Positions 7,956-16,485 of a stretch of 64,000 nucleotides of DNA are shown one piece after another. Origin of the DNA: CAYFPX01 sp964501915 (GTDB lineage: Bacteria; Myxococcota_A; UBA796; CAJQPC01). The position numbers and the translations under genes are program-made. The stretch is taken from the NCBI GenBank assembly GCA_964501915.1, contig CAZCVP010000004.1, forward strand, positions 1 through 64,000, given 5' to 3'. Numbering within the stretch: the stretch's first letter is position 1; each line of letters begins with the position of its first letter. Under the pieces are notes generated by a model that ran no database searches, was not told where the DNA came from, and worked only from the letters and a program-made list of their open reading frames with translations.

Positions 7956-9335
7956 GTGATCCTGACGCTGCTCCTGGCGTGTCCCTCGGACCCCCTCCCG
8001 CCCCCCCCGGACGCGGAGTGCCAGTGCCCCACGGACACCGCGACGCCCGACTCGGGGGACACCGGGGACACCTTCGAGCCCGTGCGGGTCGCGAGCGGCG
8101 ACGAATTCGCCTCGATCGACGGCCTGACCTCCCAGCCGGGTCACCGGGGAGCCCTGGTCGGCGTCGGAGACGTGACCGGGGACGGCCTGGACGACCTCTG
8201 GGTCGGAGCACCCGCCTACGGCCCCGAGAAGTCGGCAGGGACCGGCGCCGCCCTGCTCTTCGCGGGCGCCGTCTCCGGGGATCTCACCGAGAGCGCGGCC
8301 CACATGCTGTTCGAGGGCGTGGCGGACCAGGGGCGACTCGGGACCCGGGTGGGGGGCGGTGGAGACCTGGACGGCGACGGCGTCCCCGACCTCTGGGTGT
8401 CCGCCCCCGACGCTGCGGGCCAGGCCGGCGTCGTCTACGTCCTCTCGGGTGCCACGACACCGGCGGGCCGGAGCACCGTCGACGAGGTGGAGCTCACCAT
8501 CACCGGCCAGGAAGGCGGCCGCACCGGCTACCACCGCTCGGAGGGCCACGGAGACGTGGACGGAGACGGCATCGACGACCTGCTGCTGTCCTCGATGTAC
8601 GAGACGGAGACCAAGGCCACCCCCTGGTGGCTGGTCCAGGGCCCGATCACGGCCGCGATGGACATCCAGGACGCCACCTCCGTCCGCCGAGAGCTGATCG
8701 AGGAGGAGGGCGTGCCCTACACGGCGACGGCGGGGGTCGTCGGCGACGACGACGGCGACGGCTACGCGGAGGTCATCATCGGAGACCGGGCCTCGCTGAT
8801 GGGTGCGGGCCGGGTGCTGGTCTACGAGGGCGAGGAAGGGGGCCTCGGGAGCGTCGCGGCGCTGGTCATCGGCGCCGAGTCCTCGGATGCCATCACCCTC
8901 GAGGGTGCGATGGCCTCCGCCGGCGACGTGGACGGTGACGGGACCGCGGACCTCCTGCTCGGGGCCGCCAGGGCGGACGTGTCCGCCACCGACAGCGGTG
9001 CGGCCTGGCTGCTCTTCGGCCCCCTCGAAGGCGTCTACAGCCTCGCCGCGCACGGCGTGCGACTCGCGGGCGTCGAAGAAGCCGGCGTGGCCGGGTACTG
9101 GGTCTCCTCGGCCGGTGACACCAGCGGCGACGGCCTGGACGAGGTGCTCGTGGGGGGCAGCGGCAAGGCCTGGATCGTCGAGGACCCCGTGTCCGACGTG
9201 TCGCTGGAGCGGGCCGAGGTCCAGCTCGAAGGCAGCGTGGCCTACCCGACGGGCGTCGGCGATCTGAACGCCGACGGGCGGGACGACATCGCCACCGTGG
9301 GCTCCGACGAGGTCTACCTCTTCGGCGGCTGGTGA
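7956..9335 (+). CDS. FG-GAP/integrin-type beta-propeller lipoprotein
   Basis: About 459 residues. From a GTG at 7956, which has GGGAGG 5 nt upstream, the signal is only VILTLLLAC. A longer in-frame start at 7917 exists but lacks a ribosome site. After an Asp-Thr-Gly linker come six or seven FG-GAP repeats, each with a calcium loop such as DVTGDGLDDLWVGAPAYG, DLDGDGVPDLWVSAP or DVDGDGTADLLLGAA. These fold as a seven-bladed propeller on the cell surface. A paralogue lies at 43520-45007. Function is not known; surface adhesion or structural roles are usual guesses for the class. Confidence 0.85.
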   Translation: MILTLLLACPSDPLPPPPDAECQCPTDTATPDSGDTGDTFEPVRVASGDEFASIDGLTSQPGHRGALVGVGDVTGDGLDDLWVGAPAYGPEKSAGTGAALLFAGAVSGDLTESAAHMLFEGVADQGRLGTRVGGGGDLDGDGVPDLWVSAPDAAGQAGVVYVLSGATTPAGRSTVDEVELTITGQEGGRTGYHRSEGHGDVDGDGIDDLLLSSMYETETKATPWWLVQGPITAAMDIQDATSVRRELIEEEGVPYTATAGVVGDDDGDGYAEVIIGDRASLMGAGRVLVYEGEEGGLGSVAALVIGAESSDAITLEGAMASAGDVDGDGTADLLLGAARADVSATDSGAAWLLFGPLEGVYSLAAHGVRLAGVEEAGVAGYWVSSAGDTSGDGLDEVLVGGSGKAWIVEDPVSDVSLERAEVQLEGSVAYPTGVGDLNADGRDDIATVGSDEVYLFGGW

Positions 9336-9348
9336 CGAGGCTCGCGGC

Positions 9349-11034
9349 TCACCCCACGTCCCGAGCCACCAGGAACGACCCCATCACCAGCGCGTCCATC
9401 TCGGAGTCCTCGTAGCAGCGCCAGGCCTCCTCCGGGCTCCGAACGATCGGCTCGCTGTCGTTGAAGGAGGTGTTGAGCACCATCGGCAGGCCGGTCCGGG
9501 CCGCGAAGGCCTCGATGAGGGCGTGGTAGAGCGGTGAGGTCGCCTCGGAGACGGTCTGGATGCGACAGGTCTGGTTGACGTGGGTGACGGCGGGGATCTC
9601 CGCCGCCTTGTCGTCCCGGATCCGGTAGACCATGAGCATGAAGGGGCTGGGGCGGTCGACCTCGAAGTGCTCGCCGACCCTCTCCTCCAAGACGCTGGCG
9701 CCAAAAGGCCGGAAGGGCTCCCGGTGCTTGATGACCCGGTTCAGCCGCTCCTTGATCGACGCATCCCCCGGGTGGGCGAGGATGCTCCGGTTGCCCAGGG
9801 CACGGGGACCGAACTCCATGCGTCCCTGGAACCAGCCCACGATCTGACCGTCCGCCAGCCGCCGCGAGACCTCCTCGATCAGCTCGGCCCGGGACAGCTC
9901 GGTGTGCTCCGTGCGCCGGTTGCGCAGCAGGACCTCGATGGCGTGGTCGCTGAAGGAACACCCGAGCGCCGCGTGCTCCATGGTCCAGCTCCGGGGGAGC
10001 CCGTGGAGCGCGTGGGTGACATAGGCCGCGGCCCCCAGGGCCGCCCCGGCGTCGCCGACCGCGGGCTGGATGAAGAGGTCCTCGAAGGGCCCCTGGTCCC
10101 GGAGCACGCTGTTGGCCGTGACGTTGAGGAAGCAGCCGCCGGCGAGGCAGGCGTGGCGCTCCCCGGTCTCGGCGTGCACGTGGCGGACCATCTTCAGCAG
10201 CACCTCCTCGGTGAGGCGCTGGAGGCTGCATGCGATGGCCGCATGGCGGTCCGTGAGCTCTCCCCCCTCCTCCCGGGCGGGCCCGAAGAGCTCCAGCAGC
10301 TCGTCGCCGTGCATCCGGTCCCCCCGGTTGAACCGGAAGAACGAGCTGTCGAGGCGGAAGCTCCCGTCCTCGGCGAGGTGGAGGAGCCTGCGGAAGTGCT
10401 CGTCGAAGTCCGGCTCGCCGTACTCCGCCAGGGCCATCACCTTGCCCTCGCCCGAGAAGACCCGAAAGCCCAGGTACGCGGTGAAGATCGAGTAGAGCAG
10501 CCCCAGGGAGTGGGGGTAGTGCATCTCCTTGTCGATGGTGATCGAGGTGCCCGAGGCGCGACCCCAGGTGGCGCAGGCGTACTCCCCCACCCCGTCGACG
10601 GTCAGGATGGCCGCCCGCTCGAAGGGAGAGGGGTAGAAGCTGCTCGCGGCGTGGGAGAGGTGGTGCTTGACGTGGAGCACCGGCCTCTTGAAGCTCAGCT
10701 CGTCCTCGACGGCAAAACCGACGGCCAGCCGGTCCCGCAGCCACAGGGGCATGGTGTCCACGAAGCTGCGCAGGGTGTGGGGCCAGCCCGAGAGGTGGCT
10801 GAGCACCGTGCGCTCGAACTTGAGGTACATCTTCTCGTAGAAGGCGACCTCGTCCACGTCGTAGATGGTGACGCCCGCCTCCTGGAGGCAGTAGTTGATG
10901 GCCTGGAGCGGAAAGACCGGGGAGTACTTGTCCCGGTTGAAGCGCTCCTCCTGGGCCGCGGCCACGACCTCGCCGTCCCGCAGCAGTGCCGCGCAGGCGT
11001 CGTGGTAGTAGCAGGAGATCCCGAGGACGATCAT
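9349..11034 (-). CDS. NodU/CmcH-family O-carbamoyltransferase
   Basis: 561 residues, full length for the family. The N-terminal ASKHA/Kae1-like part begins IVLGISCYYHDACAALLRDG and continues AAQEERFNRDKYSP. The metal-binding His motif is HVKHHLSHAASSFY, and the C-terminal YrdC-like part has MEFGPRALGNRSILAHPGD and KHREPFRPFGASVL. The enzyme makes carbamoyl-adenylate from carbamoyl phosphate and transfers carbamoyl to a hydroxyl of a sugar or natural product. It is the last gene of the 14710-9349 operon, 17 nt after a small membrane protein gene. The acceptor is unknown. Confidence 0.93.
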   Translation of the reverse strand: MIVLGISCYYHDACAALLRDGEVVAAAQEERFNRDKYSPVFPLQAINYCLQEAGVTIYDVDEVAFYEKMYLKFERTVLSHLSGWPHTLRSFVDTMPLWLRDRLAVGFAVEDELSFKRPVLHVKHHLSHAASSFYPSPFERAAILTVDGVGEYACATWGRASGTSITIDKEMHYPHSLGLLYSIFTAYLGFRVFSGEGKVMALAEYGEPDFDEHFRRLLHLAEDGSFRLDSSFFRFNRGDRMHGDELLELFGPAREEGGELTDRHAAIACSLQRLTEEVLLKMVRHVHAETGERHACLAGGCFLNVTANSVLRDQGPFEDLFIQPAVGDAGAALGAAAYVTHALHGLPRSWTMEHAALGCSFSDHAIEVLLRNRRTEHTELSRAELIEEVSRRLADGQIVGWFQGRMEFGPRALGNRSILAHPGDASIKERLNRVIKHREPFRPFGASVLEERVGEHFEVDRPSPFMLMVYRIRDDKAAEIPAVTHVNQTCRIQTVSEATSPLYHALIEAFAARTGLPMVLNTSFNDSEPIVRSPEEAWRCYEDSEMDALVMGSFLVARDVG

Positions 11035-11051
11035 CTTGGGGGAGGTCCTGG

Positions 11052-11306
11052 TCAGAACTGCTTGAGGAGCTGGTCGCGGTCGCCGTCATAGCCCTCCGCG
11101 TCCAGCCAGTAGGTGGGCCGGTCCTCGCTCGCATAGAGTCCCAGGCCCCGCCGGAAGAACACCGTCGCCAGCACCCTCGTGGCCCCCAGGCCCACGACGT
11201 AGAGCCCGACCAGGAGCACCGTCACCACCACCTGCTGGACCCGCCGCCCCAGGGCGCGGCTCCCCTCCTTGAAGCGCTCGAAGGCGAGCGACAGCCGCTC
11301 TCTCAT
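11052..11306 (-). CDS. Small single-pass membrane protein
   Basis: 84 residues. A basic amphipathic N-terminus (MRERLSLAFERFKEGSRALG) leads into one membrane segment (VVVTVLLVGLYVVGLGATRV), followed by an acidic tail with PTYWLDAEG. Small membrane proteins with a TYW or SYW tail are often found beside NodU-type carbamoyltransferases, which is recalled rather than searched. The ATG at 11306 overlaps the PP-loop gene stop as ATGA. It may dock the carbamoyltransferase at the membrane. Confidence 0.75.
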   Translation of the reverse strand: MRERLSLAFERFKEGSRALGRRVQQVVVTVLLVGLYVVGLGATRVLATVFFRRGLGLYASEDRPTYWLDAEGYDGDRDQLLKQF

Positions 11307-12322
11307 CGGCCCAGCTCCTCGTGGACCCCGTCGAGGATCTGCTGGCCGAAGTCCAGCCTCAGGACCTCCAGCGCCTCCTCCCGGGTGGTCAGCCCCATGC
11401 GGATGAGGTTGCTCATCTCGATGTGGTAGACGCTGTAGCCGTAGTTCTGGACCGCCAGGGTGGTGGCGAGGAAGTTCATGTCGCAGTTGGTGGACTTCTT
11501 GGGGTAGGAACGCTGGGGGTAGTCCCAGCCCAGCTCCGTCTGGATGATCGGCACGTACTCTTCGGGTCCCCCCGGCACGAACCAGTGGGGTGAGAGCACG
11601 ATCGCCTTGGAGCGGTACTTCTTCTTGGCGATCTTGAGGACCTCGTCCATGGACCGCGGGAAGTCCCGGTACTTCGGGTCCGTGCGCACGTGCTGGTCCA
11701 TGAACTCCTGGGTGGCCCGGCTCATGGCCTTGAATTCGTCGGGGTCCTGGTCGCACGCGCACTTGGAGAGGACCGAGCGGGAGCCCCCCGTGGTCTGACC
11801 CTTGGTCCAGCCGGAGATGATGATCGGGACGTCGAACATCGCCGCGATCTCGTAGGTCTTCAGCATGTACCAGAGGGAACACACCGGGCAGATGACCACC
11901 TTGGACTTCGTGTCCACGATCTTGCGGAAGAGGTCCTTCATGAAGTCGGTGTGGAAGTAGATCCAGTCCACGCCGAGCTGGTCGACGGTCCTCCGAGCGC
12001 TGTCCAGGTGCTCGTCGGGCACGAAGCCGTGGTTGAAGGTGAAGACCAGGGGCTTGAGCCGGTAACGCCGCACCACGTAGTAGAGGGCCGCCGTGCTGTC
12101 CTTGCCCCCGCTGAGCATGCAGAGGCAGTCGTACTCCTTCTTGCCCCGGTGCTTGTCGAGGATCTTGAGGAAGTCGGTCTCCAACAGCCCCCGCTCGTCC
12201 GAGGGTGCCGCGCTCACCTGGCGGTCGTAGTTGTGGCAGATGTTGCAGACGCCGTCGCCGTCCAGGAAGATGTCGGGGGGCGCGTGGGGCAGCACACAGC
12301 GCACGCAGAGGGAGGGGTTCAC
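11303..12322 (-). CDS. PP-loop ATPase, WbpG/LegG-like (copy 2)
   Basis: 339 residues from GTG at 12322. An N-terminal zinc-ribbon-like pair (Cys6-x2-Cys9, Cys26-x2-Cys29) precedes the pyrophosphatase loop SGGKDS at 71-76. Family members adenylate a substrate and replace oxygen by nitrogen, as in the sugar amidotransferases WbpG and PseA, or by sulfur, as in tRNA thiolases. Also visible are Cys145-x2-Cys148 (ICPVCS), Cys188-x-Cys190 and Cys280 (KKSTNC), all conserved in the adjacent copy 12319-13356. A glutamine amidotransferase partner of the HisH type is absent, whereas a cysteine desulfurase is in the operon. That favours sulfur transfer. The substrate is unknown. Confidence 0.82.
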   Translation of the reverse strand: MNPSLCVRCVLPHAPPDIFLDGDGVCNICHNYDRQVSAAPSDERGLLETDFLKILDKHRGKKEYDCLCMLSGGKDSTAALYYVVRRYRLKPLVFTFNHGFVPDEHLDSARRTVDQLGVDWIYFHTDFMKDLFRKIVDTKSKVVICPVCSLWYMLKTYEIAAMFDVPIIISGWTKGQTTGGSRSVLSKCACDQDPDEFKAMSRATQEFMDQHVRTDPKYRDFPRSMDEVLKIAKKKYRSKAIVLSPHWFVPGGPEEYVPIIQTELGWDYPQRSYPKKSTNCDMNFLATTLAVQNYGYSVYHIEMSNLIRMGLTTREEALEVLRLDFGQQILDGVHEELGR

Positions 12323-13356
12323 CGGATGTCCCCCACCTCGAGACCCAGCCGCTCGAGGATGCCCGCCAACAGCTCCTCGGAGAACGCCATGTCCAGGTTC
12401 TCCAGGGCCTCCTGGCGGCTCATCACCCCCTCCCGCACCAGCTTGCTCGCCTCCACGTGGTAGTGCGTGTAGCCGTAGTCCCGCATCGAGTTGTGGACCG
12501 AGATGAAGTTCAGCAGGCAGTTGGTGGACTTGCGGGGATAGCTCACCTCCGTGTAGTCCCAGTCGAGCTTGTCCTTGATGATCCTCACGTAGTCGTCGGG
12601 ACCATAGGGCAGGAACCAGTGGGGGGAGAGGACCGTGGCCTTGTGCCGCTTGCGGGCCCGCTTGAGCATCGACTCCATGGTGCGCGGGAAGTCCTTGTAC
12701 TGGGGCATGCCCGCGAGCTCCTCGTCGAGGAAGCGCTGGGTCTCGGCCGCCATGGCCTTGTACTCGGCGTCGTGCACGTTGCAGCCGCAGCTCGACAGGA
12801 CCTCCTGCTTGCGGGACTGCCCCTTGGTCCAGCCGGCGATGATGAAGGGGGCGTCGAAGCGCTTGGCCATCTTGTAGGCCAGGTCCATGTACCAGATGGA
12901 GCAGGGGTGACAGATCACCGCCTTGGACTTGGAGCGGATCAGCTCCTTGAACATGTCCTTCATGTAGGTGGTCTTGAAGAACACGTAGTCCACGCCCAGC
13001 TTGTCGACGGCTCGGCGCACGTTGGCCAGGGAGTCCCGCTGCTCGAAGCCGTGGTCGAAGGTGAACGCCAGCGGGTTGCACTTGTAGCGCTCCTTCATGA
13101 AGTAGAGCGCCGCCGTGCTGTCCTTGCCGCCGCTGCACATCACCAGGCAGTCGTAGCGGTGCTTGCCCCGCTTCTTGTCGAGGATGCGGATGAAGTCCGA
13201 CTCCAGGTAGATGGGGGTGGACTCCAGCCGCTGGTGCTCCCGGCAGATGTTGCAGACCCCTTCGGAGTCCAGGGTGATGTGAGGCGGGATCCGGGGCAGC
13301 ACGCAGCTCTGGCAGATGTCGGGGGCCACGTGGGGGGGGATGGAGTGGGCGGACAC
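12319..13356 (-). CDS. PP-loop ATPase, WbpG/LegG-like (copy 1)
   Basis: 345 residues from GTG at 13356. It has the same layout as its downstream neighbour: Cys15/Cys18 and Cys35/Cys38, SGGKDS at 75-80, Cys149-x2-Cys152 (ICHPCS), Cys190-x-Cys192 and Cys280 (RKSTNC). The two copies are closely similar along their whole length and the second starts with a GTGA overlap. They are a tandem duplication that may have split function or form a heteromer. Both keep the full PP-loop and all the listed cysteines, so neither looks dead. Confidence 0.82.
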   Translation of the reverse strand: MSAHSIPPHVAPDICQSCVLPRIPPHITLDSEGVCNICREHQRLESTPIYLESDFIRILDKKRGKHRYDCLVMCSGGKDSTAALYFMKERYKCNPLAFTFDHGFEQRDSLANVRRAVDKLGVDYVFFKTTYMKDMFKELIRSKSKAVICHPCSIWYMDLAYKMAKRFDAPFIIAGWTKGQSRKQEVLSSCGCNVHDAEYKAMAAETQRFLDEELAGMPQYKDFPRTMESMLKRARKRHKATVLSPHWFLPYGPDDYVRIIKDKLDWDYTEVSYPRKSTNCLLNFISVHNSMRDYGYTHYHVEASKLVREGVMSRQEALENLDMAFSEELLAGILERLGLEVGDIR

Positions 13357-13358
13357 GC

Positions 13359-13529
13359 TCAGATGCCCGCGTAGATGAAGGTGATGACCACCGTGGGGCC
13401 CACGTAGTAGACGAGCACGCTCAGGGTGACCAGCGCCAGGAGCACGGGTGCCAGGAAGTAGAGCTTGTGCTCGCTCACGAGCTGGAGCATCTCCCGCATC
13501 ATGCGGGTCATGAAGAGGAGCTTCCTCAC
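13359..13529 (-). CDS. DUF5989-like small membrane peptide
   Basis: 56 residues from GTG at 13529, overlapping the cysteine desulfurase stop as GTGA. It has a short polar N-terminus (LQLVSEHKLYFLAP), one hydrophobic segment (VLLALVTLSVLVYYVG) and the end TFIYAGI. The pattern of a short charged start, a PxxLxxL helix and a terminal F-I-Y motif matches DUF5989 peptides, known as companions of carbamoyltransferase genes. It supports reading 14710-9349 as one functional unit. The molecular role is unknown. Confidence 0.78.
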   Translation of the reverse strand: MRKLLFMTRMMREMLQLVSEHKLYFLAPVLLALVTLSVLVYYVGPTVVITFIYAGI

Positions 13530-14710
13530 GGGGAGCCCTCCAGGATCTCCGCCAGGGCCCGCTGGAGGGCCGCGATGTCCGCGGCTGTCGTGAGGCGGCC
13601 CAGGGAGATGCGCAGGGCGTCGTCGGCCGAGGCGTCCGTGTGGCCCATGGCCTTCAGCACGTGGCTCGGCGTCAGCCGGGTCGCGTGGCAGGCCGAGCTG
13701 GCGGACACCAGCACCCTGCGGCGATCCAGCGCCTTGGCCAGCTCCTTGCCCGTCCAGCCGGAGATGGACACGTTGAGGATGGTGCACAGCCCGCCCCGGG
13801 CAGGCCCGTTGAGCTCCACCTCCTCGGGCCGAGCGAGGAGCCAGTCCACCAGGTCCTGGCGCAGCGCCCTCATGCGGGAGAGGTCCTCCGCGGTGTAGCG
13901 GGCGACGGCCTCGGCGAAGCCGGCGATGCCCGGCGCGTTCAACGTACCCGAGCGCAGACCGGACTCGTGGCCACCCCCGTGGAGCAGGGGGGTCAAGGAC
14001 AGCCCACCACGCACCACGAGGGCACCGACCCCCTTGGGTCCGTGGACCTTGTGGCTGCTCAGGGTCACCAGGTCGATGCCCCAGCCCACCAGGTCCAGCG
14101 GTGCCTTCAGGAACCCCTGGCAGGCGTCGACGTGCACGGGCACTCCCGCCTCTCGGCAGACCCTGGCGATCGCCTCGACGGGCTGGATCGTGCCCACCTC
14201 GTTGTTGGCGTGCATGACCGAGACCAGGCTCGTGTGCGGTCGCAGGGACCTCGCCACCTCCTCCGGGTCGACCCACCCGCTGCCGTCCACCGGCAGGACC
14301 GTCAGCTCGGCCTGGCCCGAGGCCTCGAGCCAGCGGGCCGTCTCCAGCACGCTGGGGTGCTCGACACCCGAGACGACCAGGTGCTTGCGGGGGCGGGGAT
14401 CGGCCAGCACGAGCCCCTTGAGCGCCAGGTTGTTGGACTCGGTCGCGCAGGAGGTGAAGATCAGCGCCTCGGGCCCGCACCCCAGGCGCATGGCGATGCC
14501 CAGGCGAGCCTCCTCGATCACCAGGGATGCACCGACGCCGCCGGTGTGGACCGAAGAGGGATTGGCGGCCGCGGAGCCGGCGACCTCGGTCATGCGCTTC
14601 GCGACGACGGGATCGATCCGCGTGGAGGCCGCAGCGTCCAGGTAGACCCGATCCCAGCCTTCCTCGGCGTCCTGCTGCGGCTCCTGGATGGGACTCAGAG
14701 CCGTGCTCAT
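13526..14710 (-). CDS. Cysteine desulfurase (NifS/IscS-like)
   Basis: 394 residues of fold-type-I PLP enzyme. The start shows YLDAAASTRIDP, the PLP Lys is Lys221 in SSHKVHGPKG, a His-containing VEHPSVLE lies near 117-124, and the persulfide Cys is Cys341 in SASSACHATRL. The enzyme takes sulfur from cysteine and passes it as persulfide. As first gene of the carbamoyltransferase operon, followed by two PP-loop ATPases, it more likely serves a dedicated sulfur-insertion step than housekeeping Fe-S assembly; no IscU-like scaffold is nearby. Confidence 0.92.
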   Translation of the reverse strand: MSTALSPIQEPQQDAEEGWDRVYLDAAASTRIDPVVAKRMTEVAGSAAANPSSVHTGGVGASLVIEEARLGIAMRLGCGPEALIFTSCATESNNLALKGLVLADPRPRKHLVVSGVEHPSVLETARWLEASGQAELTVLPVDGSGWVDPEEVARSLRPHTSLVSVMHANNEVGTIQPVEAIARVCREAGVPVHVDACQGFLKAPLDLVGWGIDLVTLSSHKVHGPKGVGALVVRGGLSLTPLLHGGGHESGLRSGTLNAPGIAGFAEAVARYTAEDLSRMRALRQDLVDWLLARPEEVELNGPARGGLCTILNVSISGWTGKELAKALDRRRVLVSASSACHATRLTPSHVLKAMGHTDASADDALRISLGRLTTAADIAALQRALAEILEGSP

Positions 14711-14817
14711 CGCCCCAAGCTACCACGCAGGGCCCCCGCGCCCCACCCTGGACAGGCGAGCACCGCGCGGCACATGATCCCGACCGAGACCGCCCATCCC
14801 GGGAGCCCACAGTCCAG

Positions 14818-16482
14818 ATGACCCGTGCGGATGGCGACGACAGCCGCCTGCGCTCGCTCTCGCGCGTGCTGGCCAAGGCGCTGGCGGCGACCCTCGTCGT
14901 CCTGCTGGTCGTCGAGGTGGCCCTCCGGATCGGAGGGGCTTTCTTCCTGGAGCAGCACCGCTCCGACGACCTCGCCGGCGGCGACGAGGTCTTCACCATC
15001 GTGGCCCTCGGGGAGTCGAGCACGGCCCTCTGGGGAGAGGACGCCTACCCGAACCAGCTCGAGGGGCTGCTCCGGGAGCGACTGCCCGGGCAGCCGCTCA
15101 AGGTCCTCAACCTGGGCATGCCCGGGGTGGACTCGGACCACATCATCGAGCACCTCGAAGAGACCCTGGACGCCCACGAGCCCGATCTCGTGACGGTCAT
15201 GATGGGCATCAACGACGGCGAGAGGGCCTTCGACGCCCTCTCCCCCCACCAGGAGCCCTCCCGCCTCCAGCGCGCCCTCCAGGGCCTCAAGCTCTATCGC
15301 TTCTGGGCCTTCACCAGGGGCAACGTGGAGCTGGTGCGCTGGCGGGAGGAGCGCCTCCAGGCGGCGGCGGAGCGGGTGACGGACCTCCGGGCCGAGCAGG
15401 CGCACACGCCGACCCTCGAGACCGCGATCCAGCTCGCCCTGGCCCTGAGACAGCAGGGGCTCTACGTCGAGGAGCTGGAGGTCCTGCGCCACGCCATCGA
15501 GGAGTGGCCCGGGCCCCGGAGCTACGGACTGCTGGCTCGCGCCCTCTGGGACCGGGGGAGCATCGACGAGGAGGTCGCCCTGCTGGAGACGGCCCTGGAG
15601 CGCTTCCAGCCCTCCCACCTGGTCTACAGGTTGCTCTCCACGGCCTACCGGCGCCAGGGACGGGGTGAGGACGCCCTGGCGATCCTCGAAGCCCGGGCCG
15701 AGGCCTTCCCCACCTCCCCGGCGAGCCTGACGGACATCGCCGACGTCCACCTCGGGCGGGGCGACCTCCGCCAGGCCCTGGCGTGGTACCGCACCTCCAC
15801 CGAGCTGCGGCGTCTCGACTATCCCAACGACGACTACGCCTTCGTGCACATCGCCGAGTGCGAGGAGCGCCTCGGAGACCCCGAGGCCGCCGAGGCCGCC
15901 CTGCGCCGGGCCCTGGAGGTGCGAAGGAGCGGGGAGGCGCTGACAGCCCTGGCGATGTTCCTGGACCGCCAGGATCGACCGGACGAAGCCCAGGAGGCCT
16001 TCGAGGAGGCCATCACGGGGGGGGCCGAGACCTGGCCCTTCTACAAGAACATGCCGGGGCGGGACTACGCCCTCCACCTCCGCCCCGAGGGCGTCGGCGA
16101 GGCCATCCTGGAGCTGGCCCGCTTCCACCAGCGCCGCGGCGATCCGGAGCGGGCCCGCGCGACCCTGGCCAGGGGCGAGGCCAACCCCCGGACCCTCCAC
16201 AACTACGGGGTGCTCAGCGACGTCGTCCTGGAGCGGGTGGGCCGCCTGGTGGCCATCCAGTACCCGATGCGGGACCTGGAGAGCTTGGAGGCGCTGATCC
16301 TGCCCCGGGAGGGCCTGGTGCTCGTGGAGACCCGGGAGCCCTTCGAAGAAGGAGTGCTCCGGGAGGGCTACGGGACCTGGTTCATCGACGACTATGGCGG
16401 CGACTTCGGCCACTGCACCCGGGAGGGCAACCGGTTGATCGCCGAGGAGGTGGCGGAGGGGATCGTGGAGGCGTTCTTCTGA
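14818..16482 (+). CDS. Membrane-anchored SGNH hydrolase with TPR insert
   Basis: 554 residues from ATG at 14818. One N-terminal membrane anchor (ALAATLVVLLVVEVALRIGG) is followed by SGNH block I IVALGESSTALWGE, block III MMGINDGE and the terminal block V DDYGGDFGHCTREGN with Asp and His. Between blocks III and V lies a long helical TPR-like region (roughly 170-460). SGNH proteins of this type deacylate or acylate exported glycans and are frequent neighbours of NodU-type carbamoyltransferases. It diverges from the desulfurase operon across 107 bp and may act on the same product. It ends 3 bp before a convergent gene. Confidence 0.8.
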   Translation: MTRADGDDSRLRSLSRVLAKALAATLVVLLVVEVALRIGGAFFLEQHRSDDLAGGDEVFTIVALGESSTALWGEDAYPNQLEGLLRERLPGQPLKVLNLGMPGVDSDHIIEHLEETLDAHEPDLVTVMMGINDGERAFDALSPHQEPSRLQRALQGLKLYRFWAFTRGNVELVRWREERLQAAAERVTDLRAEQAHTPTLETAIQLALALRQQGLYVEELEVLRHAIEEWPGPRSYGLLARALWDRGSIDEEVALLETALERFQPSHLVYRLLSTAYRRQGRGEDALAILEARAEAFPTSPASLTDIADVHLGRGDLRQALAWYRTSTELRRLDYPNDDYAFVHIAECEERLGDPEAAEAALRRALEVRRSGEALTALAMFLDRQDRPDEAQEAFEEAITGGAETWPFYKNMPGRDYALHLRPEGVGEAILELARFHQRRGDPERARATLARGEANPRTLHNYGVLSDVVLERVGRLVAIQYPMRDLESLEALILPREGLVLVETREPFEEGVLREGYGTWFIDDYGGDFGHCTREGNRLIAEEVAEGIVEAFF

Positions 16483-16485
16483 GGC

